From: Armatimonadota bacterium
Lineage (GTDB): Bacteria > Armatimonadota > UBA5829 > DSUL01
Direction of reading: 5' to 3'
Assembly: GCA_025998755.1 (NCBI GenBank)
Contig: AP024674.1
Coordinates: 2,434,162-2,498,161, forward strand
Length of the DNA stretch: 64,000 nt
Position 1 is the stretch's first letter. Every line of letters begins with the position of its first letter. Positions 16,163 through 27,678 of the stretch are shown here, piece after piece. The notes beneath the pieces were generated by a model. That model had not been told where the DNA came from. It did not search any database and saw only the letters and a program-made list of their open reading frames with translations. The position numbers were made by a program, and so were the translations under genes.

Positions 16163-17188
16163 TCAGGCGACAAAGCGGAAATCACGCTCCTCGACGAGTC
16201 CGGCGGAGCGCATCCATTCCCGGATGTCCTCCCGCGCTCCCGGAGCGCCCACGGCGCATAAGGTCAGCCAACCGTCAGCGCGGCGCTGCAGGAACTCTTC
16301 AGGCGTCCACACCGGGCATCCGTGGATGACCTTGCCGAACTTGCGCGGGTCCAGATCCACAAACGCCCGCGGCTGCCGTCCGTGCTTCTGCAGGCAGATT
16401 ACGAAACGCTTCCCCACGTCTCCCGCTCCCCACACGAGAAAGGGCCTAGTGCCGGCCAGATCCGTAAGGCACAGATGCCGAACTTTCAGCTCCCGTAGCG
16501 CATCGATGCTGTAAGCTGGATGCGTGCGGGACGCCCGTCCAGGCCTGTCGGTCCATTCCACCACCTCCTGCGGCACTTTGGCGACAGCAAGCCCCCTTCG
16601 GTGGAGACGCAGAACCAGGTCATAATCCTCCGGCACAGGCTCAAGCGTGTAGCCGCCCATTTCAACCAGCAGGCTGCGGCGCAGGAAAAACGTGGGATGC
16701 GGCACCGGGCAGTCCACCAGCAGATCCCGCCGGATGGCCTCTGGCGTTACCACGCTGTTGACCCAGTGCACGAAGCGCTCCATCCCCGTGGTGTTCGGCA
16801 TCTGCGCGGGATCCGCCACATGCCGGACCAGCCCGCCCGTCAGGGCGATCTCCGGGTGGGCCTGTGCGAACTCCAGTTGCGCATCCAGCCGCCCGGGCAG
16901 CATCCGATCGTCGGCGTCCATCCGGGCGATCCACTCTCCACGGCAGACGGCAAGACCGGCATTCAAAGCCGCTGAGATTCCCCTGCGGCGCCCGCGCAGG
17001 ACTTGCACGCGGCGATCCCTCCCCCGCCAGCGCTCCAGAAGCTCCGGCGTGCAGTCCGTCGACCCGTCGTCCACACACACAAGCTCCCATGCGGTGAAGG
17101 TCTGCCCCAGGATGCTGGTGAGCGACTCCTCCAGCGTATCCCCGGCATTCCAGACGGGCATCAGGATGCTGACCTCGGGCTCAGACAT
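16163..17188 (-). CDS. family 2 glycosyltransferase with extra C-terminal domain
   Basis: The 341-residue protein begins with a GT-A fold typical of GT2: VSILMPVWNAGDTLEESL, VDDGSTDCTPELL, and the DxD motif in WIARMDADDRMLPGRLDAQL. The catalytic end of the GT2 domain is near VPEDYDLVLRLHRRG. After residue about 245 comes a second domain that looks Rossmann-like (FLVWGAGDVGKRFVICLQK, then AFVDLDPRKFGKVIHGCPVW). The ATG at 17188 fits the family N-terminus; a TTG six codons upstream is the alternative. It probably adds sugars to a surface polysaccharide or lipid. No membrane helix is seen. Confidence 0.88.
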   Translation of the reverse strand: MSEPEVSILMPVWNAGDTLEESLTSILGQTFTAWELVCVDDGSTDCTPELLERWRGRDRRVQVLRGRRRGISAALNAGLAVCRGEWIARMDADDRMLPGRLDAQLEFAQAHPEIALTGGLVRHVADPAQMPNTTGMERFVHWVNSVVTPEAIRRDLLVDCPVPHPTFFLRRSLLVEMGGYTLEPVPEDYDLVLRLHRRGLAVAKVPQEVVEWTDRPGRASRTHPAYSIDALRELKVRHLCLTDLAGTRPFLVWGAGDVGKRFVICLQKHGRQPRAFVDLDPRKFGKVIHGCPVWTPEEFLQRRADGWLTLCAVGAPGAREDIREWMRSAGLVEERDFRFVA

Positions 17189-17199
17189 GTTCGGATGAA

Positions 17200-17236
17200 A
17201 GCGCAAAGGAAGCGGGGCGCGTCAGTCGCGCCCCGC
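17200..17236 (-). terminator. terminator downstream of gyrB
   Basis: On the minus strand a 10-bp stem (GCGGGGCGCG with CGCGCCCCGC, 17236-17212) and a 5-nt loop are followed by TTCCTTTG. It lies 34 bp after the gyrB stop codon. Confidence 0.7.
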
Positions 17237-17270
17237 ATTACGGAAAGAACAGGTTGCCCGGCAGCATGGC

Positions 17271-19370
<2,100 letters not shown>

Positions 19371-19372
19371 CT

Positions 19373-19402
19373 ATGATAGCACAAACCGCGTTTCCCGGTC
19401 AA
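19373..19402 (-). promoter_or_regulatory. sigma-70-type promoter of gyrB
   Basis: On the minus strand TTGACC (19402-19397) and TATCAT (19378-19373) are separated by 18 bp. The -10 hexamer ends 20 bp before the gyrB ATG, and a GGAGG lies between them. Confidence 0.75.
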
Positions 19403-19436
19403 ATTACCGGCAGAGCGCGCCGGATTGCGGTCATTG

Positions 19437-19466
19437 TTGACTGTCCGGGCGCGGGTGGGCTATACT
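19437..19466 (+). promoter_or_regulatory. sigma-70-type promoter of rplY
   Basis: TTGACT (19437-19442) and TATACT (19461-19466) are separated by 18 bp. Transcription from here would give a leader of about 145 nt before the rplY ATG at 19619, containing a CCCCGG/CCGGGG hairpin near 19571-19587. The promoter is back-to-back with that of gyrB. Confidence 0.75.
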
Positions 19467-19618
19467 GACGCGGTTTAGGCACGTTTGCACGGAAGCATTC
19501 GAACGACACAGGGCCGCTCCGGGAGGTCTCCCGGCTGCCCGGCCTCGACCCCCATAGCGGGATCCAGCACCCCGGCCCGGACCGGGGACATCTTCCAGAG
19601 GAGAGCGTCATACACACC

Positions 19619-20275
19619 ATGGCACGACCCGTGATTCAGGCGGAGGTCCGCCCGGAACTGACTAAGAGCGCAAAAAAGGCTTTGCGCACCGCCGGCATCG
19701 TGCCCGCGGCGGTTTACGGCAGCAAGGTGGAGGGCTCCATCCTCATCCAGTTGAAGCTCGCCGATCTGACCCGGGCGGTCAAGGAGGGCGGGGAGAACGT
19801 CATCATTGACCTGGAGATTCAGGGCAACGGCTCCAAAAGCATCCCCGTGATGGTCCACCAGGTGCAGCGCGACCCCCGGAGCCGGCGCATCCTGCACGTG
19901 GACCTCAGAGCCATCTCGCTGGACGAGAAGGTCACCACCACCGTCCCGGTGCACCTGGAAGGGGAGCCGGTGGGTGTAAAGCAGGGCGGCATACTCGACC
20001 AGCTTCACAGCGAGATCACCATCACGGCCCTGCCGCAGGACATTCCCCCGCATATCACCCTGGATGTCTCCGGGATGCAGGTGGGTGACATCATCCGGCT
20101 GGGGGATATCAAGGTGGAGAAGGCCGAAGTAGTGGGGCAGGCGGACGATGCCGTGGTAATGGTTCGCCAGCCGCACGTCGGTCACGTGGAGGCCGCCGCA
20201 CCGGCGCCGGAGGCTGCGGAGGAACCCGCCGAAGAGTCCGCCACGGAGCAGGCGGAGGAAACCTCCGAGGGCTGA
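19619..20275 (+). CDS. rplY: 50S ribosomal protein L25/general stress protein Ctc
   Basis: This is a long (Ctc-type) L25 that binds 5S rRNA in the large subunit. The N-terminal L25 domain (about 1-90) shows AEVRPELTKSAKKALRTAG, IVPAAVYGSK and the VMVHQVQRDPRSRRILHVDL block. A TL5-type C-terminal beta domain follows (VPVHLEGEPVGVKQGGILDQ, LPQDIPPHITLDVSGMQVGD). The protein ends with an acidic Ala/Glu tail (about 190-218), common in this class. A GAGGAG lies upstream of the ATG. The gene stands alone with its own promoter and terminator. No pth, its common neighbour, follows. Confidence 0.95.
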   Translation: MARPVIQAEVRPELTKSAKKALRTAGIVPAAVYGSKVEGSILIQLKLADLTRAVKEGGENVIIDLEIQGNGSKSIPVMVHQVQRDPRSRRILHVDLRAISLDEKVTTTVPVHLEGEPVGVKQGGILDQLHSEITITALPQDIPPHITLDVSGMQVGDIIRLGDIKVEKAEVVGQADDAVVMVRQPHVGHVEAAAPAPEAAEEPAEESATEQAEETSEG

Positions 20276-20311
20276 CGTCCCGGCCTTGTCCATTTTTCTG
20301 GTTGAACGCTC

Positions 20312-20345
20312 AGCGGCCCGCCTGCCGGCGGGCCGCTCTATTTGT
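20312..20345 (+). terminator. terminator after rplY
   Basis: An 11-bp GC-rich stem (AGCGGCCCGCC at 20312-20322 with GGCGGGCCGCT at 20327-20337) and a 4-nt loop are followed by CTATTT. The U-tract is short, so strength is uncertain. Confidence 0.65.
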
Positions 20346-20371
20346 GGAAGGGTGAGAAGTTTCCTCGCCGT

Positions 20372-21283
20372 CTAGAACCGGGCGATCTCCTGGAGCTCAC
20401 GGAAGCGCTGCTCGATCTCATCCGCCGTGAGGGCGCAGAGGCGGCGCAGGCTGAAGTCCTCCACATTGAATGAAGCCACCGTGCAGCCGTAGACCACGGC
20501 TCGGCGCAGGTTATCGCGGGACAGGTCGCCCGTCCGCGCCAGATAGCCCACCAGCGCCCCCGCAAAGCAATCCCCCGCCCCTGTAGGATCCACGATCCGG
20601 CGCAGGGGATAGGACGGCGCTGAGAAGTGCAGACCCTCCCCGAACAGCAGCGCCCCGTGCTCACCCTTCTTGATGGCCACCCAGGACGGCCCCAGAGCCA
20701 ACAAGTCGTCCGCGGCGTCCACCAGCAGTTTTCGGCCGGTCAGCATGCGCGCTTCGGCGTCGTTCAACAGCACCAGGTCCACGCGCTTCAGCACTTCGAT
20801 CAGCTCGTCGCGCTTGCCTGTGATCCAGAAGTTCATGGTGTCGCAGGCGGTAAAGGCGGGAGCGCTCATCTGATCCAGAACCTGCCTCTGCAGGGAGGGA
20901 TCAATATTCGCAAGGAAGACGAACGGGATCTGGCGGTGGGTCTCCGGCAGGACGGGATCGAACCCGGCGAAGACGTTCAGCTCCGTCATCTTCGTAATGG
21001 CTTGGTTGGGATCTTCGCCGTATTCGCCTGCCCACCGGAATGTGGCCCCCGGGCGCTCCTCCATGGCGGAAAGATCAATCCCCCGGGAGGCGAAAAGCTC
21101 CCGCTCCGATTGCGGGAAGTCCTGCCCCACCACAGCCACCATCGCCACCGGAGCGAAGAAGCTGGCCGCAACGGAGGAATAGCTGGCGGCCCCTCCCAGC
21201 ACCCGTTCCACGCTGCCATAGGGAGTGGTGACATCGTCCAGCCCCACACTTCCGACAATCAGAACCTTCTGCGGCACGCTCAC
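20372..21283 (-). CDS. PfkB-family carbohydrate/nucleoside kinase
   Basis: The 303-residue protein is a ribokinase-type enzyme. The N-terminal glycine region is VLGGAASYSSVAASFF, and the PfkB signature with the catalytic base is VDPTGAGDCFAGALVGYLAR (Asp of GAGD). NDAEARMLTG and WVAIKKGEHGALLF are typical of the family. Substrate residues cannot be assigned with certainty; adenosine or a sugar are both possible. Adenosine kinase would fit functionally with ahcY at the head of the same transcript, since AhcY releases adenosine; this is inference. The start is GTG at 21283 with a GGGAGAG upstream, 15 bp after proS. Confidence 0.88.
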   Translation of the reverse strand: MSVPQKVLIVGSVGLDDVTTPYGSVERVLGGAASYSSVAASFFAPVAMVAVVGQDFPQSERELFASRGIDLSAMEERPGATFRWAGEYGEDPNQAITKMTELNVFAGFDPVLPETHRQIPFVFLANIDPSLQRQVLDQMSAPAFTACDTMNFWITGKRDELIEVLKRVDLVLLNDAEARMLTGRKLLVDAADDLLALGPSWVAIKKGEHGALLFGEGLHFSAPSYPLRRIVDPTGAGDCFAGALVGYLARTGDLSRDNLRRAVVYGCTVASFNVEDFSLRRLCALTADEIEQRFRELQEIARF

Positions 21284-21298
21284 TTTCTCTCTCCCGGA

Positions 21299-22801
21299 TC
21301 AGTATGCCTTGGCGAAGACGGCATCCAGAGTGGCCTCGCGTCCGGTCAGCACGCAGCGCCCGGCCGTACCGCTCTGGGCGAGGGGAAGATTGCGGATACT
21401 GACCTTCATCTCCTCCAGCACTTCGACGCTCGCCACATCTCCGCACCATTTGGCCACCACGAAGCCATCTTGCTCACCGGTGGCGAAGAACTCCCTCATC
21501 TCTTCCAGGGTGGCGATGTCCGTCCTGGTGCGGCTCTGGCGCATCTCAAGCGCCTGGCGGAAAAGATTGTCCTGGATCTCCTGCAGCAGGCACGGCATAT
21601 CGGTCACCAGCTTCTCCAGCGGGACGAACTCCTTCTCCCGCGGCGGACGGTCTCTGCGATAGAGGGCCACCGTGCGCCCCTCCACGTCGCGCGGTCCCAC
21701 CTCCAGCCGCAGGGGAGCCCCCTTCTTGACCCACTGCCAGTTCTTCTCACCCCCACGCAGGTCGCGCCGGTCCACCGACACCCGGATGCTCTGGCCGTCG
21801 TAGCAGACGGCGGACAGCCGGGCGGCCACCTCATCGGCGTAGGCAAGAACCGCAGATTCCTGCTCCGGCTTGGGGATGACGGGAAGAACCACCGCGTGCT
21901 TCGGTGCGATCCGGGGCGGCAGCCGCAACCCGTCGTCGTCGGCGTGAGTCATCACCACCCCGCCGATCAGCCGTGTGGACACCCCCCAGGATGTGGTGTA
22001 TGCGAACTTGCGCTGCCCGTCCGAATCCAGAAACTCGATGCCGGCAGCGCGGGAGAAATTCTGCCCCAGGTAGTGCGACGTGCCTGCCTGGAGGGCCTTC
22101 CCGTCCTGCATCATCGCTTCGATAGAGTAGGTGTTCACGGCCCCCGGGAAGCGCTCGTTTTCCGGTTTCTCACCCGGGATCACCGGAAGCGCCAGCACAT
22201 CCTCCGCGAAGGAGCGGTAGACCTCCAGCATCTTCAGCGTCTCTTCACGCGCCTCAGCCTCGGTGGCGTGGGCGGTATGGCCCTCCTGCCACAGGAACTC
22301 CGCCGTGCGCAGGAAAAGGCGGGGGCGCATCTCCCAGCGCACCACATTGGCCCACTGATTGATGAGCAGCGGCAGGTCCCGGTAGGACTGCACCCAGCGG
22401 GCGAAGCTGTCGCCGATCACCGTCTCGGAGGTGGGGCGAACCACCAGCGGTTCCTCCAGCTCCGCCGCCGGTACAAGCCGCCCGTCGCGCATCTCCAGCC
22501 GGTGATGCGTGACCACGGCGCACTCCTTGGCGAACCCCTCCACGTGTTCGGCTTCCTTCTGCAGGAAGCTGAGCGGGATGAACAGGGGAAAATAGGCGTT
22601 TTCGTGACCGGTCGCTTTGATGCGGTCGTCCAGCTGCCTCTGGATGAGCTCCCAGATGGCGTATCCCCATGGTTTGATGACCATGCAGCCCCGCACCGGC
22701 GAGTTCTCCGCCAGGTCGGCCGCACGTACCACCGCCTGATACCATTCCGGATAGTTCTCCGCCCGGGTGGGCGATATCGCGCTAGTCTCCGCTTTGCTCA
22801 T
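21299..22801 (-). CDS. proS: prolyl-tRNA synthetase, archaeal/eukaryal-like type
   Basis: The 500-residue class II synthetase charges tRNA(Pro). Motif 1 lies around GCMVIKPWGYAIWELIQRQL, motif 2 near QWANVVRWEMRPRLFLRTAE with FLWQEGHTAHAT, and motif 3 near GGVVMTHADDDGLRLPPRIA. An anticodon-binding domain and a zinc-binding-like C-terminal domain follow. Length and motifs match the shorter ProS type 3 that lacks the editing insertion of the long bacterial form. It overlaps the upstream WecG/TagA gene by 20 bp, pointing to coupled translation. Confidence 0.95.
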   Translation of the reverse strand: MSKAETSAISPTRAENYPEWYQAVVRAADLAENSPVRGCMVIKPWGYAIWELIQRQLDDRIKATGHENAYFPLFIPLSFLQKEAEHVEGFAKECAVVTHHRLEMRDGRLVPAAELEEPLVVRPTSETVIGDSFARWVQSYRDLPLLINQWANVVRWEMRPRLFLRTAEFLWQEGHTAHATEAEAREETLKMLEVYRSFAEDVLALPVIPGEKPENERFPGAVNTYSIEAMMQDGKALQAGTSHYLGQNFSRAAGIEFLDSDGQRKFAYTTSWGVSTRLIGGVVMTHADDDGLRLPPRIAPKHAVVLPVIPKPEQESAVLAYADEVAARLSAVCYDGQSIRVSVDRRDLRGGEKNWQWVKKGAPLRLEVGPRDVEGRTVALYRRDRPPREKEFVPLEKLVTDMPCLLQEIQDNLFRQALEMRQSRTRTDIATLEEMREFFATGEQDGFVVAKWCGDVASVEVLEEMKVSIRNLPLAQSGTAGRCVLTGREATLDAVFAKAY

Positions 22802-23588
22802 GGTCTCCTGTAGTCTGCCTGTCTTTCCGCCTGCGTCTGGCCTCCGCGAAGGTCAGACCGGCGAACAGCGGCAGCAGAACGATCTTCCTCGACGATTTCT
22901 TCGGGGCGCACGCGAACCGGTACAGCCATTCCAGACCGTGCCGCTGAAAGAACTCGGGAGCGCGCTTTACCCGCCCGCTCAACACGTCCAGCGAACCTCC
23001 CACTCCCATCGCCAGACGGACGCCCAGCTCGTTCCGGTGCTCCCAGAACCATTTCTCCTGGCGGGGCATGCCCATGCCGATGAACAGCAGATCGGCGCGT
23101 GAGTCCCGGATCTGGCGCACGATGGATGCGTCATCGCTAAAAAAGCCGTGGTGGACTCCGGCGAGCTGAAGACCCGGGAATCTCTTCTGAAGATTCTCCG
23201 CAGCGCGCTCCGCTACACCCGGCGCAGCTCCCAGCAGAAAGATGCGCCAACCGCGCTCCGCGGCGAGGCCCGAAAGATCCACCACAAGATCCACCCCGCA
23301 GACGCGTTCCCGCACCGGATGCCCCAGATGCCTGAGAGCCCGCACCACTCCGGCCCCGTCGGCAGTGACAAGATCTGCGGAACGCATGATGCGGGCGAAC
23401 GCGTCGTCGCGTCTTGCGATGATGAGCGCGGATGCATCCGCGGTGACAATGAGCCCGGGCCCGCCGCGCTCAATGATGCTGGCAGCCTCCTGCAGCGCCT
23501 GCGGCCGGTCCACCAGATCCACCGGCAGACCGAAGATCCAGGCCCGGTCCCTCTCCTGCCGCTCTTCAGACGGAAGCGCCCCGATCAC
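22782..23588 (-). CDS. WecG/TagA/CpsF-family glycosyltransferase (GT26)
   Basis: The 268-residue GT26-type enzyme transfers a sugar, often N-acetylmannosamine(uronic acid), to an undecaprenyl-linked acceptor at the inner face of the membrane. Motifs: TADASALIIARRD, LVTADGAGVVRALRHLG, RVCGVDLVVDL, IFLLGAAPGVAERAAENLQK, LLFIGMGMPRQEKWFWEHR and MGVGGSLDVLSGRVKRAP. The basic C-terminus is typical for membrane association. It starts with GTG at 23588, 9 bp after ahcY, and overlaps proS. Its place among housekeeping genes gives no clue to the polymer it makes. Confidence 0.92.
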   Translation of the reverse strand: MIGALPSEERQERDRAWIFGLPVDLVDRPQALQEAASIIERGGPGLIVTADASALIIARRDDAFARIMRSADLVTADGAGVVRALRHLGHPVRERVCGVDLVVDLSGLAAERGWRIFLLGAAPGVAERAAENLQKRFPGLQLAGVHHGFFSDDASIVRQIRDSRADLLFIGMGMPRQEKWFWEHRNELGVRLAMGVGGSLDVLSGRVKRAPEFFQRHGLEWLYRFACAPKKSSRKIVLLPLFAGLTFAEARRRRKDRQTTGDHEQSGD

Positions 23589-23597
23589 AGCCGCCTT

Positions 23598-24890
<1,293 letters not shown>

Positions 24891-24903
24891 TCAGATACGC
24901 CGC

Positions 24904-24932
24904 ATTGTAACCTACAGAGGCCGGAACGTCAC
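24904..24932 (-). promoter_or_regulatory. candidate promoter of the ahcY transcript
   Basis: On the minus strand GTGACG (24932-24927) and TACAAT (24909-24904) are 17 bp apart, with the -10 element about 31 bp before the TTG start. I see no room or fold for an SAH riboswitch. Confidence 0.5.
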
Positions 24933-24955
24933 AGGCGGAGAGCGGGCAGGCAACC

Positions 24956-24995
24956 GAAAGGGGCTCCGGGCTGCTCTGTGAGCCCCCGGAGCCCC
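24956..24995 (-). terminator. terminator of the PEP-CTERM gene
   Basis: On the minus strand an 11-bp stem (GGGGCTCCGGG at 24995-24985 with CCCGGAGCCCC at 24970-24960) is followed by TTTCGG. It lies 52 bp after the stop of the exported protein gene. Confidence 0.75.
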
Positions 24996-25046
24996 TCTTC
25001 GCACGGCCTGTCCCGGACCAGGCCGGGTGTCGTGAGTGAGGTCAGA

Positions 25047-26027
25047 CTATGCCCTGCGCGAGCGGCGGAGCAGTCCGGCCATTCCCAGCAGACCGCTCCC
25101 CAGAACCAGCATGCTGGCGGGTTCCGGGACGATCTCAAAGTCGTATAGCCACTCCTGGCCACCGTAGGCAATCTCCAGGCGGTCCACAACACACGTGGAG
25201 ATCTGGTTCTGATACCAGGCGTCGCCACCGTTGTTGGCCATTCCGGCCTGGAGCAGCTTGGGGGCTCCCATCTGGAATGTGAAGCTGGTGCCGGTCAGGT
25301 TCTTGCCTGCATCCACATCATCCCCGAACGGGAGGGAGTTCTCAAAGTACCAGTTGCCATAGGCGGCCTGGAACTGGCTCCAGGTCAGGCTCTGGACGGG
25401 ATCCTGATACACGCGGAACGTGCCGTGGGAATCGTCCAGCACGTTCCACTCGTTCCACTGCCAGCGATTCACGCCGTCCACCATAACCTGACCCAACTTG
25501 ACCAGTGAATGGTTGGGCTGCCATTCGACGAACCGCTTGTTGACGCCGTCAGTCAACCAGAGCTGGAGGCTGACGGGAATCTCGTTGGAATACGAGAAAG
25601 AGGTGCGAGGATAGGATGTCCAGTAAGACAGCTTCGTTATGCTACCGATGGAGACCCCCGCGAAGGTGTTGGTTCCCACCAGGCCCTTGCTCATAGGCGG
25701 CCCATTGACATCCTCGCGCGCCGTGAACAGAAGGCCCGTAGTGCCGGCGGGGAAGAACTTCCCCTCGGACGGTTTGATGTAATAAGCCTGATGACCGTAA
25801 GGACGGGCGGCCGCGTCTTTGGTGGCCGTGTAGGTTCCCTTGGTCGCAGCGGCGCGCCAAGTGACCGTCATGGTGTAGGTATCGAGCAACGGCGTATACT
25901 TGCCAAAATCCGCCGGCCCTGCTATCAGAGTATCCGTGGCGGGCCCGACCACCATCACCTCAGTCCCCTGCACTGCGGGCGCGGCAAACAGAAGGGCGAC
26001 TGCCCCAGCGACAAACAGTGCTCGCAT
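25047..26027 (-). CDS. PEP-CTERM sorted exported protein
   Basis: The protein of 326 residues has a signal peptide (MRALFVAGAVALLFAAPAVQ) and a C-terminal PEP-CTERM anchor: the VPEPA motif, a hydrophobic helix (SMLVLGSGLLGMAGLL) and a basic tail (RRSRRA). Such proteins are processed by an exosortase and placed at the cell surface; no exosortase gene is in the window. The ectodomain (LSYWTSYPRTSF, SLQLWLTDGVNKRFVEWQ, TGTSFTFQMGAPK, WLYDFEIVPEPAS) aligns by eye with that of the protein at 29152-30270. The ATG at 26027 has AGGAG 8 bp upstream; the frame extends further upstream without coding character. Confidence 0.85.
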   Translation of the reverse strand: MRALFVAGAVALLFAAPAVQGTEVMVVGPATDTLIAGPADFGKYTPLLDTYTMTVTWRAAATKGTYTATKDAAARPYGHQAYYIKPSEGKFFPAGTTGLLFTAREDVNGPPMSKGLVGTNTFAGVSIGSITKLSYWTSYPRTSFSYSNEIPVSLQLWLTDGVNKRFVEWQPNHSLVKLGQVMVDGVNRWQWNEWNVLDDSHGTFRVYQDPVQSLTWSQFQAAYGNWYFENSLPFGDDVDAGKNLTGTSFTFQMGAPKLLQAGMANNGGDAWYQNQISTCVVDRLEIAYGGQEWLYDFEIVPEPASMLVLGSGLLGMAGLLRRSRRA

Positions 26028-26142
26028 CTTCTCTTCTCCTTCTGACTCTTCTTTCCGTCTCCGGATAGCGGGTTCCGGAGTCTGTTCATCCGGCCGCGAC
26101 CCGCGTGCCCGCAGCCGGACGTCTCCAATGATACTACCTTTC

Positions 26143-26171
26143 ACGATAAGGCTTCTCACGTCCTCTGTCAA
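26143..26171 (-). promoter_or_regulatory. promoter of the PEP-CTERM gene, with adjacent inverted repeat
   Basis: On the minus strand a perfect -35 TTGACA (26171-26166) and TATCGT (26148-26143) are separated by 17 bp; the leader would be about 110 nt. A perfect inverted repeat CCGGTA-N4-TACCGG (26173-26188) abuts the -35 element and may be an operator. Confidence 0.6.
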
Positions 26172-26257
26172 CCCGGTACTTTTACCGGCTTTGTGGAGAA
26201 TGCCGGGGTTCTGCGCGGCTTGACGGCCGCACGTGGGCGGGACAGAATGCCTTTGAG

Positions 26258-27004
26258 ATGGCCAGACCTGCGCTTCTTGCCCTTATTCTGCTTCTGGTGA
26301 CCCCGGGGACACCGGCCGGCGCAGCCGATGCCGGGACCGTTTCAGAACGAGAATTCCAGAAGACGATTCAGAAGCGTGTCCATTACCGCTACCTGCTGTT
26401 CTTGCCTGCCAGCTATGCAACCGGGAAAGAAAAGCGCTTTCCGCTCATCCTGTTCCTGCACGGCGCCGGCGAGCGGCGGGGCGGGCTGGAGGTTCTCCGG
26501 GATCTCGGACCGATGGCCTACGCCGTCAAAACGAAGGATTTCCCCTTCATCGTGGCCGCTCCGAAATGTCCCGAGGGGCGCGACTGGGATCCGGACGCCC
26601 TGGGGGCGCTACTGGACGACCTGCAGGCCAGACTGCGCGTGGATCCAAAGCGCGTCTATCTGACCGGCTTCAGCATGGGCGGCGCGGGAACCTGGGAACT
26701 GGCGATGGAGCAGAGCTCCCGCTTCGCGGCTGTCGCGCCTGTGTGTGGGAGGGCCATCCCGCTTCTGGCCGGCAACCTGTGGCGGACTCCCGTGCACGCT
26801 TTCCACGGGGAAGACGACGACGTGGTGCCACTCTCCAACTCCCGGGATATGATCGAGCTCCTGCGTGGGATGGGGAACCGAGATGCCAACCTGACCGTCT
26901 TTCCCGGCGAGAAGCATGAGATCTGGGGCCGGGTATATTCAGACCCCGGACTCTATCAGTGGTTCCTGCAGCACTCCCTCCCCGACAAGCCTGCAGGCCG
27001 GTGA
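26258..27004 (+). CDS. exported alpha/beta-hydrolase (esterase/peptidase S9-like)
   Basis: The 248-residue protein has a signal peptide (MARPALLALILLLVTPGTPAG). It is an alpha/beta hydrolase of the carboxylesterase/dienelactone-hydrolase type: LILFLHGAGERRGG (oxyanion region), the nucleophile elbow GFSMGGAGTWELA, and probable catalytic Asp in HGEDDDVVPLSNS and His in GEKHEIWGRVY. The substrate is not predictable; proteins of this build hydrolyse acyl esters of plant polysaccharides in other bacteria. The last codon overlaps the GTG of the next gene (GTGA), suggesting coupled expression. Confidence 0.88.
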   Translation: MARPALLALILLLVTPGTPAGAADAGTVSEREFQKTIQKRVHYRYLLFLPASYATGKEKRFPLILFLHGAGERRGGLEVLRDLGPMAYAVKTKDFPFIVAAPKCPEGRDWDPDALGALLDDLQARLRVDPKRVYLTGFSMGGAGTWELAMEQSSRFAAVAPVCGRAIPLLAGNLWRTPVHAFHGEDDDVVPLSNSRDMIELLRGMGNRDANLTVFPGEKHEIWGRVYSDPGLYQWFLQHSLPDKPAGR

Positions 27005-27678
27005 CTCCCCGCGCCAGGCTGTCCGAAGCCATCCGCCTGTTGCGGCGGCATTACGGGAACCCTCCCGCTCCGGAGCCTGAGGATCCGCTGGATGCCCTGA
27101 TCGCCACCATCCTTTCGCAGAACACCGCTGGCGCCAACTCGTCGCGGGCGTTCTCGCGCCTGAAACAGCGCTTCCCACGTTGGGAGGACGTTCTGAAAGC
27201 TCCACTGGCAGATCTGGAAGAGGCCATCCGGCCGGGCGGTCTGGCTCCGCAAAAGGCCCCGCGCATACGCGAGATTCTGATGCACCAGTTGCGTGAACAG
27301 GGAGAACTCTCCCTGGACTTCCTGAAAGGAATGCACGACACCGCGGCGATGGAATGGTTGCAGTCCCTGCCCGGCGTTGGCCCGAAAACCGCGGCCTGCG
27401 TGCTGCTCTTCTCTCTGGGCAGAGCCGTCTATCCCGTGGACACGCACGTGCATCGGGTGGCTTTGAGGCTTGGACTCGCTCCGCAGGGCACTGCGCCGGG
27501 CAAGCTGCAGGAGATCCTGCAAAATCTTTCCAGACCGGAAGACCGGTTCGCCGGACACGTGCTGATGGTACGGCTGGGACGGGAGATATGCCGCCCGCGC
27601 AATCCCCGATGCCACTCCTGCCCACTGGGGGAGGTCTGTCCCGCCGCGGCCTGCCAAGGCGCCCGCGTTGGTGCATAA
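27001..27678 (+). CDS. endonuclease III-like DNA glycosylase with [4Fe-4S] cluster
   Basis: The 225-residue HhH-GPD glycosylase has the helix-hairpin-helix LPGVGPKTAACVLLF, with the catalytic Lys in GPKTA, and the conserved Asp in YPVDTHVHRVALRLG. The C-terminal iron-sulfur loop is C-x6-C-x2-C-x5-C (CRPRNPRCHSCPLGEVC). The N-terminal block LIATILSQNTAGANSSRAF matches the family. It would remove oxidised pyrimidines and may have lyase activity. The GTG at 27001 overlaps the stop of the esterase gene; an upstream in-frame GTG at 26959 lies inside that gene and is less likely. Confidence 0.93.
   Translation: MTPRARLSEAIRLLRRHYGNPPAPEPEDPLDALIATILSQNTAGANSSRAFSRLKQRFPRWEDVLKAPLADLEEAIRPGGLAPQKAPRIREILMHQLREQGELSLDFLKGMHDTAAMEWLQSLPGVGPKTAACVLLFSLGRAVYPVDTHVHRVALRLGLAPQGTAPGKLQEILQNLSRPEDRFAGHVLMVRLGREICRPRNPRCHSCPLGEVCPAAACQGARVGA

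Noticed and set aside
20627-22813. 728-codon open frame on the plus strand
   Set aside because: It is antisense to proS and the PfkB gene, rich in His/Arg/Gln/Pro with no family resemblance; a GC-bias shadow of the real genes.
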